Under the pieces are notes generated by a model that did not search any database, had not been told where the DNA came from, and worked only from the letters and a program-made list of their open reading frames with translations. From Plantago elongata (lineage: Eukaryota; Streptophyta; Magnoliopsida; Lamiales; Plantaginaceae), in assembly GCA_036897095.1 (NCBI GenBank), contig JAYMSP010000103.1:18877-82876 (forward strand): 64,000 nt of DNA, read 5' to 3'. A program made the position numbers and the translations under genes. Each line of letters starts with the position of its first letter. Within the stretch, counting starts at the first letter, position 1. Below are positions 45,513 to 58,400 of this stretch, piece after piece.

Positions 45513-47115
45513 GGTTGTTTGGTATAGAATCGAAGTTGGATCCGTTTGAATGGATGAATAGTGATTAAATTGTAGTAGGATTGTTAAAATTAATATTTAG
45601 TATAGAATTGTAATTTGATAGAGTATTGTAGATTTGTTATATAGGTTGTGTAAGAGATAAATGATTGATGTAAGTATGATGCGATTGGTATTGAGATTTG
45701 ATAAAATATGTATGAATATTAGATAGGTTAATTATTGATATTTAAGGTTGTTGGTTAGAATTATATGATTAGTATAATTATGTAATAAGTTGTTTGGTAG
45801 TATTTGTATATGGAATAATATTTTTATATATTAAAATGAGATAAAATTACAATAATAAAATTATATTCCAGGATAATCGAAGCAAATATTAGTGAATGGA
45901 ATTGTAAGTAATTGAATAATGTATCAGAACATGATTATGCAAACATGGTATGGCATGTTAGCATTTGTATCAATTGGATATACGATAAAATAACGACACG
46001 CATATTAAAAATACGATGACTAATTTCAAATGTACGAAACAAACAATGCAAATATGAATTCATACAGAGTTACAACCACATGTAATCCGAAAACATTAAC
46101 CAAATACCACAACACACAACAATTAAAATTAAGAATTAATGTTAAACAATACAGCATATGTGAAAACCCACACACGATAATCAATACATATACATGATAC
46201 TGACTAAATTGTAAATGATGTATATCTATAACATGGCGAACCTCGAGACGAATATTGTAGCACAACTTCAGTAACTGCCCGAGCGTATCCACATACAATC
46301 TCAATAAACGATATACAATTACACAATAACCCCCATTCCCAAACCAAAAATCCACCGATATACAATTTTCAGTCGGCTTCCCCAATTTTCTTACAGCCAG
46401 CCGTCTTCTTCCCCAATTTTCAGTCACCGTTTCTTCTCAATTTTCAGTAACCGTCTGCTTCTCCAATTTTCAGCCAGTCGTCTTCTTCCCCCGTTTTCTT
46501 ACAGTCACCGTTTCTTCCCCAAAAATCCACCGTTTCTTCCCAATTTTCAGTCACCACCATACCCACCGCCTCCCCCTCCATACCTCTCACTACCACCACC
46601 ATTATACCCACCGCCGCCGCCATACCCACCACTTCCACCGGCAGATCCGCGAGTATCACCGTCTTCTTCCCCAAATCCTCAATTCTCCTAACTCAACCCT
46701 TTCACTACCAATCTACCACCGCGAAATCCCCAGCTCCCACTTCCTTCTCCATCCGCGCCATCGCCATCCCGCCGCCCAACTGACGAGAACATTCGCGAAA
46801 ACCAGATGGACCGTCTCGAAGTAAATATGTTGTATGATTGAAACTTCACTGGAAAATTGAGTCCTCTGCAGTCTTCATTTGATTTCTTCTGCAGTCTTAT
46901 TTCTTCTGCAGTCAGTCTAGATTTGATTTCTTTTGCAGTCTTCATTTCTTCTGCAAACTAAGTCTGTATTATTTGATTTGGATTGGATGAATAGTAGTCT
47001 ATATAGGCAAAATGAATGTACAATGCCAACATTTAAATTTCTCCTATATCAATCCCATGCCAAACATAATTTGAGTGAAATCCATCCAAATGTCCATTTC
47101 AATCCTATGCCACTC
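45513..47115. mobile_element. Large hAT-like non-autonomous repeat, composite
   Basis: The left part (TTGTTTGGTATAGAATCG, ...TTGTAGTAGGATTGTTAAAATT, ...TTGTTATATAGG) matches the MITE at 21555-21812. The right end (CCACTCAGCCCCTAATTA) matches that family's right end. Between them lies about 1.3 kb of other sequence, including the minisatellite at 46330-46690. No transposase is seen. It is either a longer family member or one opened by an insertion. Confidence 0.4.
46330..46690. repeat. Degenerate minisatellite, CAATTTTCAGTCACCG type
   Basis: Words such as CAATTTTCAGTC, ACCGTTTCTTC and CCGTCTTCTTCCCC recur at least seven times in irregular order. They produce low-complexity open frames on both strands (Gly- and Val-rich on the minus strand), which are not considered genes. 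Confidence 0.55.
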
Positions 47116-50100
47116 AGCCCCTAATTACTTAATAAACTAGATAATGAAATTTTACTTACTAAAATTTTATTATTTAAGTTAAAGTTAAAAAAGGTTTAAT
47201 GTAAAGATTCAAAATATTACATAAGTATGTTCTTGGTAATATTTATGGCTATAAATCCATGATTTGGAATGGTCCATTGGTCCTTGATGACGTGATTTGA
47301 CAATCGTATCTTGAAGTTGTGATTCTCCTTTTATACGTATTGTATTATGGTCCTGTATCAAATATGTACAAAAAACATAAGCGTTTTCAACCTGGAACAT
47401 CAGATTGAGCGACTGAGTCACTCTTCTAATTTCCTCATAAATTACAATGTTTATCTCATCCTTGCTTTTGGTGCTGCAATACTAGCTCCACTGGCATGTG
47501 AGCCGTTGGCGCTGGCGCTTGACGGAACGTCCTGTGACATTTAATTAGAAAAGAGTTAAGACTACTTTTATAATATTATATATTATTAATTGTACGATTT
47601 TGTGTATAAATTATAATTTTTCATATATTTAAAAATTATTTATTATTATATATTAATTATATGAAATTTTTATTACGTTTCGAAATCTCATCTGAGTTTT
47701 CCATATTATTGATTCTTTGGTTTGCTTTATTTCAATCCCTTGTTTTGCGGCTCAGGTTTATTTTGTTTCTTTCTATTTTACATCTTGTTCTCTTCTATTT
47801 CTTTCATTTTGTTCCAACCATTCTTTTTCAAAAGTTCAACTTTTGTTTGTTTGTTTATTTTTGGTGTATTAATGACATTTAAAACAATGGAAACACACTT
47901 ATATGTAAATCTTTCATACGAGTGAATAGGCAATCATTTTAAAAGCAGGGACATTTTAAAGTACACTACATCTCGTCAAACAGAATTCCTACTATTATGT
48001 AACTTTATGAAAATGCTATTAATTTATAAAAAGTCTTATAAAATAAATAAAACATATTAAAAAATAAATTATTGTATAATCGAATATATATACCAATAAT
48101 AAAAAATAAAAAATTATATACATTTATAAAATATCTTTTTCGAATTTTATCATGTCCGCTTGTTTATACTGCGGGATCTATGATGGGTTAATGGCAAGGT
48201 TGCAAGGTGCCGGGTGCCCACACGTGAATATATAGCTATCTGAAAAGTGTGTTTCCGGTCCCTTATTCCCTGTTGTCTGGTCTTCATCAATTTCAAATAT
48301 GTCTCCATTTTCTACTCCGACGATAACATTATCGTAGCTACTCTTGTGGCCTACAATAATACAACTACTACTAGTATTATACAACACACAGCATGGAAAT
48401 GATGAAGTAATTATAATCACAACTTTCCAATCAATGAATCTTGTTAGATAACCAAACCAAACCATACTTAATGAATCTTGTAGCCACTACTTATCATTTT
48501 CTACGATTTATGTTTTAAGTATATTCATATTTTTCGATACCCATTATAATTTTAAAATAATTAAATTAATTTGACTTCTAACTTAACTTAAGTAGTCTTT
48601 AACATTTCAGTTAGTGTTATGTTTAACAACCAATAACGACTCTAGTCCTACAATATACAATAACATAAATTTTGATATTATCAACTTCCACAATCATTCT
48701 CATAAACTCACCACCAAATGTTCCAACTTAGCAATCCAAGTCATATCAATCAAGAATTAAACAGCGTAAGAAATAAACTAACACATGCATGATTTACGTG
48801 GTTCAATTGTACTGCGCAATCCATATCAACATGAGAAAGAACATGATTTAATATAATCAAAAAGAAAAAAGAAAAAAAAATTCACTGAGCTGCACGACAC
48901 CTTCAATAGCAATTTCGATCCAACTTGAATCGTCTAAACTCACTTGTTGTGGGTTACCATATCCCTGCTCTTTCTAGTTTCCATAAACTGGATTGAAACA
49001 ACAATGAAAGATTACAACCGGATTAACTGGAAAATATAAAATCCAGTTAGAAACAAGAACATGGATTGAAAAGCAAAGCAAGAACCGTCAGATATTCAGA
49101 TGGCATAATAACTGACTATTTGATCAACGATCATGATGAATTAGCTTTCGGAGCGGTTGTTATCAGATCAAATGGTTATAAAATCTTCTGGCTAAATTGA
49201 TTCCCGCTCCTTCATCTTCTTCGTGTTTGATGTCACACCTTCAAGTTCCCAAATACTTGCAATTCACTTCACAGTTAGCTAACTAGGAGTATTTGACTTT
49301 ATTTTTCATATTATATTATTCTTTAACTACTAAGCGAATTTATTAGCTCATTATTTTTTATACACCTCCATAAAATAAACTAATATACAATATACCAAGC
49401 AAGTTATGGAAAGTTTATATAAGTTTAGTTTACTCGCTCGGATCAAGCTTCATCTTCCCGTATTTCATTTTGGTTCGTTATAGCTTTATTTTTTCGTATT
49501 TTATTTTGGTTGTTCCAACTTCATCTTCTCATCTGTTAAATAAAAATTCCCTCTCGTATTTATATACAATATCTTCTACTTTATTCACTTTTATCTTAAA
49601 ACTTGTGTCCCATCCCGCAAGATGAAGAATCTGGGATGGAGAGATTATTTTATATGATGTCTACTAGTTTTGCTAAATAAATTTAATGAAAATAAAGTAT
49701 AGTTAAGATGAAGATTTTCATAATCTGTAAAAAAAAAAATTACAGTGAATTTTATATAAATACTCCAAAAATATATATAAAAAAACTCATACCCCTCAAC
49801 TTTCTCTACAAAATTCTAGAGAGGGAAACATCCATACCCCCTCCCCCTCCCTTCGAAACGCTCCAAAAACAAGGAGGAAGTGTGGTGGATCACAACTTAA
49901 TTAGATTTGTTCAAAATCCGAGTGATGGCGAGTGGAGAAGGTTTGATTTCTGATCATTTGTGTTGATTCTCGTTATAATATGGATTCATACTTTTTTTCA
50001 TTAAAAATACAATTGTAAGTTTAATTTGACATTTTATTTTTCATTTTTCATCAATTTTACGATTTGATGTTTCTAATATTTAAAAGAAGATCTGAAATTC

Positions 50101-50696
50101 GTACGGTGAAAATCTAATCATTTTGCTCATGTGCTACATAGTGCTTTGTTATGGTTTTGAAAGATATGATTATGCTTTTAAAAAGTTGAAGTTATGATTT
50201 AAGCATATAAGTTATATGAATTCGTTTTGCTTTCTTCGTAAAAATTGCATTTGGAAGTGAAATTTGCCATTAATATGAAACTAGAAATTCGTATAATGAA
50301 AATAAAATTATTTCACAATCATGTCATTTTGTATTTTGTTATGGTTTTAAGAGGCAGTGTGTCATGGTATTGTTATGTTTTTAGCTCGTCCATAATGTTT
50401 TTGTATGTTATTATTTTGGCGTTTAAGACCTACCATTGTAATTTTAAGCATCAATATTAGTCTTTTTAGCTTCTAATGGTATATTTATGATTTGATTTTT
50501 TGTAATGTTTTGACATAGTTTCAAGAGGCACCATTGTGGATACGTATCAATTTTACTGTTTTTACCTTGCGTTACATGTTTATGCTTTACTATAATTTTA
50601 AAAGGCATTGCTATAGTTTTAAGATGCACTGTTATGGTTTTAAGCATCAAACGTGATTGTTTTTTTAGCTTATGTTGAATAATTTAGTATCTTACT
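47116..50696. other. Gene-free AT-rich stretch
   Basis: No gene is supported on either strand. The segment 49980-50690 repeatedly uses TTATGGTTTTAAG..GCA words seen also around 61.9-62.3 kb and is probably part of a foldback repeat of that family. A TC-rich piece (49840-49860) starts a short GC-richer block with no recognisable product. Confidence 0.35.
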
Positions 50697-51148
50697 AGGC
50701 TTTTCTACGATCAGGCAGGCTTTCGCCTTGCCTGATAACATGCAACAAATAAAGAAATTGACATATTTATTTCGTTAAATATTAAAATATTAAAGTAAAA
50801 AATTAGTAATTCTTAAAAACATATTATTTTAATTTTAAAAATATTTTACAAGGTAAATTTGAATTTTTTGATTAATATTTGTATTTTCTAATTAAATATC
50901 CATATGACGGAAGGGCGATGAGGCATCGCCAAGGCAGTAAGGTGATCGCCCTTTCGCCATATGAATATTTATATTAGAAAAATTCAAATTTACCTTCTAA
51001 AATATTTCTAAAATTTAAACAGTATCTTTTTAGAATTACCTATTTTTTAAGTTAGCATTTTGAAATTTAATGCAATAAATATGTCAATTTTCTTATTTAC
51101 AGCCTGTTGTCAGGCACGGTGAAAGACTGTCTGACTGTAGAAAAGCCC
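50697..51148. mobile_element. Intact foldback MITE, GGGCTTTTCTAC family
   Basis: The whole 452-base element is one large inverted repeat. The left arm AGGCTTTTCTACGATCAGG, then GACATATTTATTTC, pairs with the right arm ending AGACTGTCTGACTGTAG and AAAAGCCC. The centre (50905-50970) contains ATATGACGGAAGGGCGAT and its near complement. It lies inside a stretch resembling the 61.8-62.4 kb repeat, so it may be nested. It is the reference copy for the CACTA-split element at 19.7-23.4 kb. Confidence 0.75.
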
Positions 51149-51289
51149 ATGTTATTATATGAGTGCATGATGTTATAGTTTTAAGACCTTTTGTTGTCGT
51201 TGTAAGCAACATCATTAGTCTTTTCAACTCGAATTCTAATGAAATATTTATGATTTGATTGTTAGAAAATATTTTTTTATAGTTTAAGA

Positions 51290-51490
51290 GGTGTTGTAGT
51301 TTATAAAACGTAACAAAAATGTGTTACTTGTTGTTTTTTAAGAAACTAGGTCAGTCAGACCTTCGAAACTTAAAAACCATAAAAAATCACTAAAAACCTA
51401 TACCTTTCTATATTTTAAAAAGATCTTTCCTTTTTCAGGATTTTGACTTCAATTACTTCATTTAATGTGAAATTACAACTTATAAACTGA
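51290..51490. repeat. Relic related to the 62 kb foldback repeat
   Basis: Pieces AACTAGGTCAGTCAGACCTT, CTTAAAAACC and TCTATATTTTAAAAAGATCTT follow the same order as AACTCGGTCGGTCAGAGCTC, CCAAAAACCGC and TCTATCTTTTAGGAAAATCTT at 62350-62430. It marks another copy of that family's arm. Confidence 0.45.
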
Positions 51491-52073
51491 TAATTTTTAT
51501 CAACTCTATGCCGATACCATAATCATGTCACCTTGTCTGAAAATATATTTATCGTTTGTAAAACTATAGAAAATTATTATTACAAAGATAAATATAAATT
51601 TTACCGGCATGGTTTTCTTTCCTTTCTATTTTCATTTTTCTGGAACCATGTAGTACTTTTTATATAATATTTGTACTTTCAATATGTTCGGAGTTAAAAC
51701 TTACACGCTTGATTTATCATCTTATAATATTTAAATATAGAGTGACACATAAACAACAAATCGAGATTGAATAAGTAATATGAACACATGAGATTTAAAC
51801 TGATAATTGAAAAATTATCAATTATCTCCAACATTACACTTATTATATTGGAAATTTGTTTACTTTAAATTAATAATCATATATACATATACAATCAAAT
51901 TGAATTTGAATAAGTAATATGAACACATGCGATTTAAATTAAATTATCACTTGTCCAACATATCACTTATTATATTAAAAAAAGTATAGTAATACTTTAA
52001 ATTAATCATATATACCTGTCCAAGAGACCTTCAAATATTACAAGTACCTATGTTAAGTTTTGCTAAAAAATTA

Positions 52074-52216
52074 ATTGGCGTGGCATTTGAATGGTGATTT
52101 TGGTGAAATTGTGTTTAGAGTAGAATTGAAATGGGGGTATTTAAAGTGTATTTTAGGCCAAATCAATGTTCATCGAGCTAAATGGGGACATTTAAATGCC
52201 AGCCCAATCAGCCCCA
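52074..52216. mobile_element. Short hAT-like MITE, AGGGGCTGATTGG family
   Basis: The left end AATTGGCGTGGCATTTGAATG and the inverted right end TTGGGGCTGATTGGGCTGGC plus ATTTAAATG are related to the ends at 21555-21812. It is about 140 bases long and ends some 430 bases before the GH3 start codon, so it may sit in that promoter. Confidence 0.45.
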
Positions 52217-52649
52217 AAAAGATGATAGTCGATAGAACATTTTCACAAATACGTAAGGGTATAAGCGTGATTTAATGTAGTGCAAACATAATATTTATAG
52301 TTCTTTTATTATACTTGAAAGAAGTTTCAATGTTTCAATAAACTATAAATTTTACATAGTACACAAATGGTCCACAGTTTGTCTTATTTTATTAACGTTT
52401 GATATACGTAGTACTTATTTAAAGAAGGATGTGTGAAATACATGACTTATATTATATATACACACACACACCGGCCACATTATAAGACTTATTAATATAT
52501 ATAGAAACACGTAGTCGTGTCCTATCTTACCCTAAAGCTTCAGAAAGTGTAAGCTATAAGGAAATCTTAAAGGCACTCCAGTACTAACAAGCAATGCTCT
52601 ATTTCCACCCAATACCACAGCCACTATACCATCCAACAACCTGCAGCAA

Positions 52650-55421
52650 ATGAGCTCCATGAGGAATGGAATGTTCAATGCCGGAGACGTTATCGACTGG
52701 TTCGAGGACGTTGCCGAGCATGCCGGCGACATCCAGACGGAGACGCTTAGGCGGATTCTTGAAGTGAACTGCGGGGTAGAGTACCTCAAGAAATGGATGG
52801 GGGATGTGAATGTTGGAGAAATGGAGGGAAGTGCATTGGAATCTCTTTACACTTCATTGGTGCCACTTGTTTCCCATGCTGATTTGGAGCCTTACATTCA
52901 AAGAATTGCTGATGGAGATACTGAGCCTATACTCACTCAACAGCCTATCACAACTCTCTCATTAAGGTCTCAACTATTTTTCTTCAATGGTTCTTTCTGT
53001 TTCAATGGTTTATTTGAAACATGTTTTTCTTGACTTTAATTTGCTGTTCCCACAAAATACATAATCTTTCTTGTGCCTACAGTTCTGGTACAACAGAGGG
53101 TAGACAAAAGTTTGTACCTTTCACAAGCCACAGTTCCAAGACCACTCTTCAGATTTTCAAGCTTGCTGCAGCTTATAGATCAAGGCAAGCTTCTCTATGT
53201 CTAATCTTTCTAGCTGCTTAAATTAATGTCCACATGAAAAGTTAGTTTGGAATAGGATATAATATTTGATTCATTTTGTCTTGATATAGTTGAAGTGTAG
53301 TAGTAGTACTTTTCATACAGCTAATCTCACAATATCTCTTTCTTTATGTTTTTATTTTTATTTCTTTATATGTTTACTCATTTACTTTATGACCCTTGTA
53401 GCATAGGAACTTTATATATGAACTATCTACAAAGTTTTATTTCATGCTGTGATTCTAATGCTAGCTTGTGCAATGGAACAGACTTTATCCAACTAGGGAA
53501 GGAGGAAGAATACTTGAGTTCATATACAGCAGCAAGCGGTCCAAGACGAAGGGAGGGATAACGGTAGGAACGGCAACAACGCATGTGTACGCAAGTGAGG
53601 AGTTCAAGATGAAACAAGAGGAAACAAAGACATTCACTTGTAGTCCAGCAGCAGTTATTTCTAGTGGAGACTACAAGCAATCTACTTACTGTCACCTTCT
53701 CCTCGGTTTACACTTCTCCGATCAAGTCGAATTCATAACCTCAACGTTCGCATACAGCCTCGTGCAAGCATTCAGGTCATTCGAAGAAAGCTGGAGAGAG
53801 ATATGCATGGACATTAGAGAAGGCAAACTGAGCTCAAGAATCACTTCTCCTGATGTACGAAAAGCTGTTCTCGATATCATCTCTCGTCCCGATTCGAACT
53901 TGGCCACCAGGGTTCAATCAAAATGTGAAGAGTTGGAACAGAGAAATTGGTATGGCTTGATACCAACCCTGTGGCCTAATGCAAAGTATGTGTACTCAAT
54001 AATGACAGGGTCAATGCAACCATACTTAACTAAGCTTAGGCATTATGCTGGGGATTTGCCATTGGTGAGTGCAGATTATGGGTCCACAGAGAGCTGGATT
54101 GGTGTAAATGTGGATCCTTGTTCACCACCAGAGAAAGTAACTTTTGCAGTAGTTCCAACTTTCTCTTACTTTGAGTTCATACCACTTTTTAGACAGAAGA
54201 AGAACAATGGAAGGTGCAAATTACCCACAGATGACTTCATAGAAGATGATCCAGTGCCTCTTTCTCAAGTCAAGATTGGCCAGGAGTATGAAATAGTCAC
54301 AACCACTTTTACAGGTGAGTAATTATTACTGTGTGTTTTAACTTTTCTTGGACTACTCTTATATGAATTGAAAGCTTGTTAAACTGCATATTTATATCTC
54401 TTTCCTAAAGTACATTACATCTAAAAATGTATCACATGCTGCCCAACAGACAATTTATTCACGGCCATTCACATATTTAAGTTTAGTACATGTTTGGATA
54501 ATAATGCTGATTACTGACACATATGTGTGTGTATACCATACTGTGCCTGTTATATTCAGAACTAGTAATTCACAAGCCTTGTGACTCCAAATGGAACACA
54601 GTTTAACAAGTACTATATTCTGGCAATCATTTTCGCACACATGACTATCTAAAGCTCCAAAGTTTTCTCCTCTGATAAAATGTTGTCTTTTACCCAATGG
54701 AAGAACAGGCTTCATAGTACATGGTACATGTATAAGAATCTTGATATCATAATCATGTTATGGCCACTTTAGAATATTCTTTTTCATTAATATATAAAAT
54801 ACAGGTGAAAAGGTTCAGAGCATATGATTAATTATTCTTGATGGTGCTAATATCATGCTTATTTTACTTGATTGTGCAGGTTTATATAGATATAGATTAG
54901 GGGACGTGGTGGAGGTATCCGGTTTCCACCGTAACACCCCGAAACTCAACTTCATATGCAGGAGAAAGCTCATTTTGACAGTAAACATTGACAAGAACAC
55001 AGAGAAAGACCTTCAGTCAGTGGTGGAGAGGGGTTCACAATTACTGGAAAAGTCAAAAACAGAGCTAGTCGATTTCACCAGCCATGCCAACATATCGGCA
55101 CAACCGGGGCACTATAGAATCTACTGGGAAATCAAGGGGGAGATTGAGGAAACTTCACTAAGAGAGTGCTGTAGGGAAATGGATGCTTCATTTGTTGATC
55201 ATGGATATGTTGTGTCAAGAAAGAGCAATTCCATTGGGCCATTGGAACTATGCATTGTGGAGAGAGGGACTTTTAGAAAGATTTTGGAGTATTTTATTGC
55301 AAATGGTGCAGCCTTAAGCCAGTTCAAGACTCCTAGGTGCACTAGCAATCCTTTTCTGCTGAGGATTCTTGATTCATGTACTGTCATGAGATTCCATAGC
55401 ACTGCTTATAATGGAGCATAG
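52650..55421 (+). CDS. GH3.10: GH3 acyl-acid amido synthetase, GH3.10/DFL2 type
   Basis: Exons 52650-52966, 53083-53184, 53482-54314 and 54880-55421 join in frame to 597 aa; the Arabidopsis DFL2 protein is about 590. Introns 1 and 3 are GT-AG; intron 2 begins AAG/GCAAGC, a GC-AG intron. Adenylation motifs are intact: SSGTTEGRQK (from 106), SADYGSTESWIGVN (Tyr339) and LYRYRLGDVVEV (419-430). The C-terminal domain has KLILTVNIDKNTEKDL, DFTSHANI, GHYRIYWEI and QFKTPRCTSNPF. GH3 enzymes adenylate a carboxylic hormone and couple it to an amino acid. In Arabidopsis this branch is linked to red-light hypocotyl growth and, with JAR1, to jasmonoyl-isoleucine formation. Acyl substrate here is inferred from family, not seen. 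Confidence 0.95.
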
Positions 55422-58400
55422 GAGAAATCAAAGCTCTTAAGAAAGCTGGTTATCTTTAATTTGGCTAATCAGACTTAGAAAAAGACAAAATGTTAATCAA
55501 GTTTCTTATTTTGACAGATGCATATTGTGTTTAATGTGTAATCTGTAGCATCTTGAATCTATCAACTCCATATTTGTTTGCTACAGCCCAGAATATGGAA
55601 ATTTAGATTCTATTACAATATTGCATTGTCTTTGTTTCATCATTCAAAACACAAACATCTATCTAGCACAAGGACAGTTGACTAGGGAATTGTGGATTTT
55701 AATTTACTTGAGTAGTATCATCATAAACAAAAAGTAAACTTTTATAACATGGCACATCGAATATATCAGTACCTAAAACTATCAGAGTTTGAATTTTGAA
55801 CTACAATTTGGTAGTAGAAATTCGTGGTTCGATGAATAGTCATTAGTTCTTCGTAGTTTCACTCATTAGTACCGATTATTGCATTGAATCTTGTTATGGT
55901 TCGGATTTCGGACAGTTACTACAAATAGACACACCACTAATTACTATGTATATATACCTCTTAAGACTTTAGAATGGATACCTAAATCATCAACCCCAAA
56001 CTTAAAGGCATTAATCTTGCTTGTTACACTATATCTGAACATTAGATTTTTAAGCTGGATTATACATCATCAGAAACATAGTGCTACGTGGTACACCACT
56101 CAACAAGTCAGAAAGTCACACCACATTAAAGTGTGCATTTAATAGGTGGGTTAACAATGGTGTATGACGAGAGTAAGGCCACGATAGAGCAATTGAAATG
56201 TGAGTGACCAACTAAAGCAAATGCAGAACAACAACACAACACAACACAACAAAACAAAACACAACAAGGGTGGGTTTATGTGTGGACTTGAATTGATCCC
56301 CCACATTCGTCTACGTACGATACAAAGTGGGGAACATTGGTCAGTTTCACATCCTCATGGGTCGCAATTACATATCGTCTCCTTCACATACTAGCTGCCC
56401 CACCATGATTTTTGACTTCTTTTGGACAAACAAACATCTAACCCTCAATCATCTAAGCAGTACAGCCTAACTTTCTTACACACTCGTGTACCAAATACTT
56501 AGAGGAATCAAGAAATCAAATAGTAAGAAACAATACGTTTACTGTGATTTACTATGATTTCAACATTCCCCTAAATAAACTTCAAACACAAAAGGGTCCA
56601 AGATCAGGCCGAAACCGAAAGGCGTAGTCGGTCAACAACAGGCGAATATTCCTGTACTACTCCTTATTGGTCCCGAGGGATGGAACAGGCCAAGTTATCC
56701 GAAAGATGGTTATCGGTTCAAAAACGTAAGGTGTCTCAGTTTTTCCAGGGTAAGAAAGGGTAGAGAAAATGGCTCGAGCCAATGTTCGAGTACCAGATGC
56801 TACAACGTTGAACGCCATACTCCTAGTCCTAGCAACAAAACTATTTCTCGCAATTTAACCGGACTCAAAATTTCAAACTTGACTTCAAACAATAAAATTA
56901 AAGTTAGTACATACAAATCTTAGAGCTACTTTTACATTGTATGTTTTTCAAGCAGACAATATAATATCATATTTTTTTATTACAAAATTGCATGTTATTA
57001 CGAAATATATATATACTGTAGATTTATCGTACACTTAATATTTGATGTAAAATATATGATGTTTGCAAAATAAAAAATTATGCAAACATTACATGTTTTA
57101 AAATGTAAGCATTAATATAATATAAATTTATCAAATACAATATTTAATGTTAAATGTATGATGTTTATACTTAATTAATATGTGATTTTCATATGATATT
57201 TTCGGCATAATATCTCTCATAAATCCACAATACGCAAACACTTCTTGTAAAGTGTATTTCAATGGGATCTAGTTGTTTTCCAGCTTCCACTTGGCGTTTA
57301 TACTCCAAAATGAGATCAACATTTTTATCTCGTAAACCTTCCAAGACTTTAAACGCTTACTACACTATTCTTTATTCACAAAATTTTGAAATATGCATGC
57401 AAAGAGATCTAGACACGGGCTAAGTCTCCGTTCTCTTCATTATAAAATCATTTTAGTTCAGTTCATTTTAGTTCAGCTTAGTTATAAAGTTCAGTCCAGT
57501 TAAATTCAGTTCCGTAAATTTCAATTGAACATACCAAAGCTACTTAATAGTTGTCGTCGTTCTTTTTTTTAGTTATATATTAGGGTTCTTTTTTTAAGCT
57601 ACCTAATATTAAAATTCAGTTCTTTTTAAGCTACCTAATATTAAAATTCAGTTCTTTTTTTAGTTCTTTTTTTAATTTCAGTTCTTTTTTTTTTTTTATG
57701 TATCATCCATCCATGTTCTTTAATGTTTCGGGATATAACCCTAATAGCTGTCGTCGTTCTCTTTAATTGATCAGATGTGGTTCTTGATTATTGATTCTGC
57801 TGGATCTCTCCTGATTCATACCTTTGCTTCGTTTAACACCCACCCCTAGTTTGTTGGTATCTGAAAGTGGAGACGTTAGAAGGTTTGTATTGCATGGAAA
57901 GGAAGAGAGGTAAAACATAAAGACGGAAGGGATAGGATAGGAGAATAAAATCTGGAGGCAGGCAGGAGCAGAGCAGTAGAGGAGTGGTCAATTGATAATA
58001 ATGAAAACAGAGCATTTAACACATTGTCGTTTAAAGCTGGTGATACAGTAGTGGTATTAAGTACCTGTAGCCGAGACTCATCTCTCTCTCTCTCGTGAAG
58101 CCTATGGCTGACTCTCCAGCTATATAGCAGGCAGCAGCTTATCAGTGGTCAGCCCAAGTAATGAATCAGATGTTCTGTGCCATGATCAACAACATCTAAT
58201 TTCTCCTGGACTACTGATCACTGGCTTCTTCTTCTCAACTTGCTTGCTTGCTTGCTTCAGGAATCTCTCTTCAATGCTTGTAAACAAGTCTGACCTACAT
58301 CATTTAATTACTACTGTTTAGCATATGACAAAAGAAAGAAATTGGCAACAGATAATAACATGATGCTAAATTATTGTAAGAGTCTAAATATCATATCGAT

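Noticed and set aside
46026-46945. Minus-strand ORFs of 133, 76 and 85 aa
   Set aside because: They lie in a degenerate minisatellite within a transposon-like repeat; Val/Gly-rich low complexity, no domain.
47661-47925. Phe/Leu-rich plus-strand ORFs
   Set aside because: Hydrophobic only because the DNA is T-rich; no start context or neighbouring exon signal.
58081-58200. Possible microRNA hairpin (AGCAGCTTATCAGTGGTCAGCC area)
   Set aside because: No match to a known plant miRNA that I recall and no long stem could be traced by eye.
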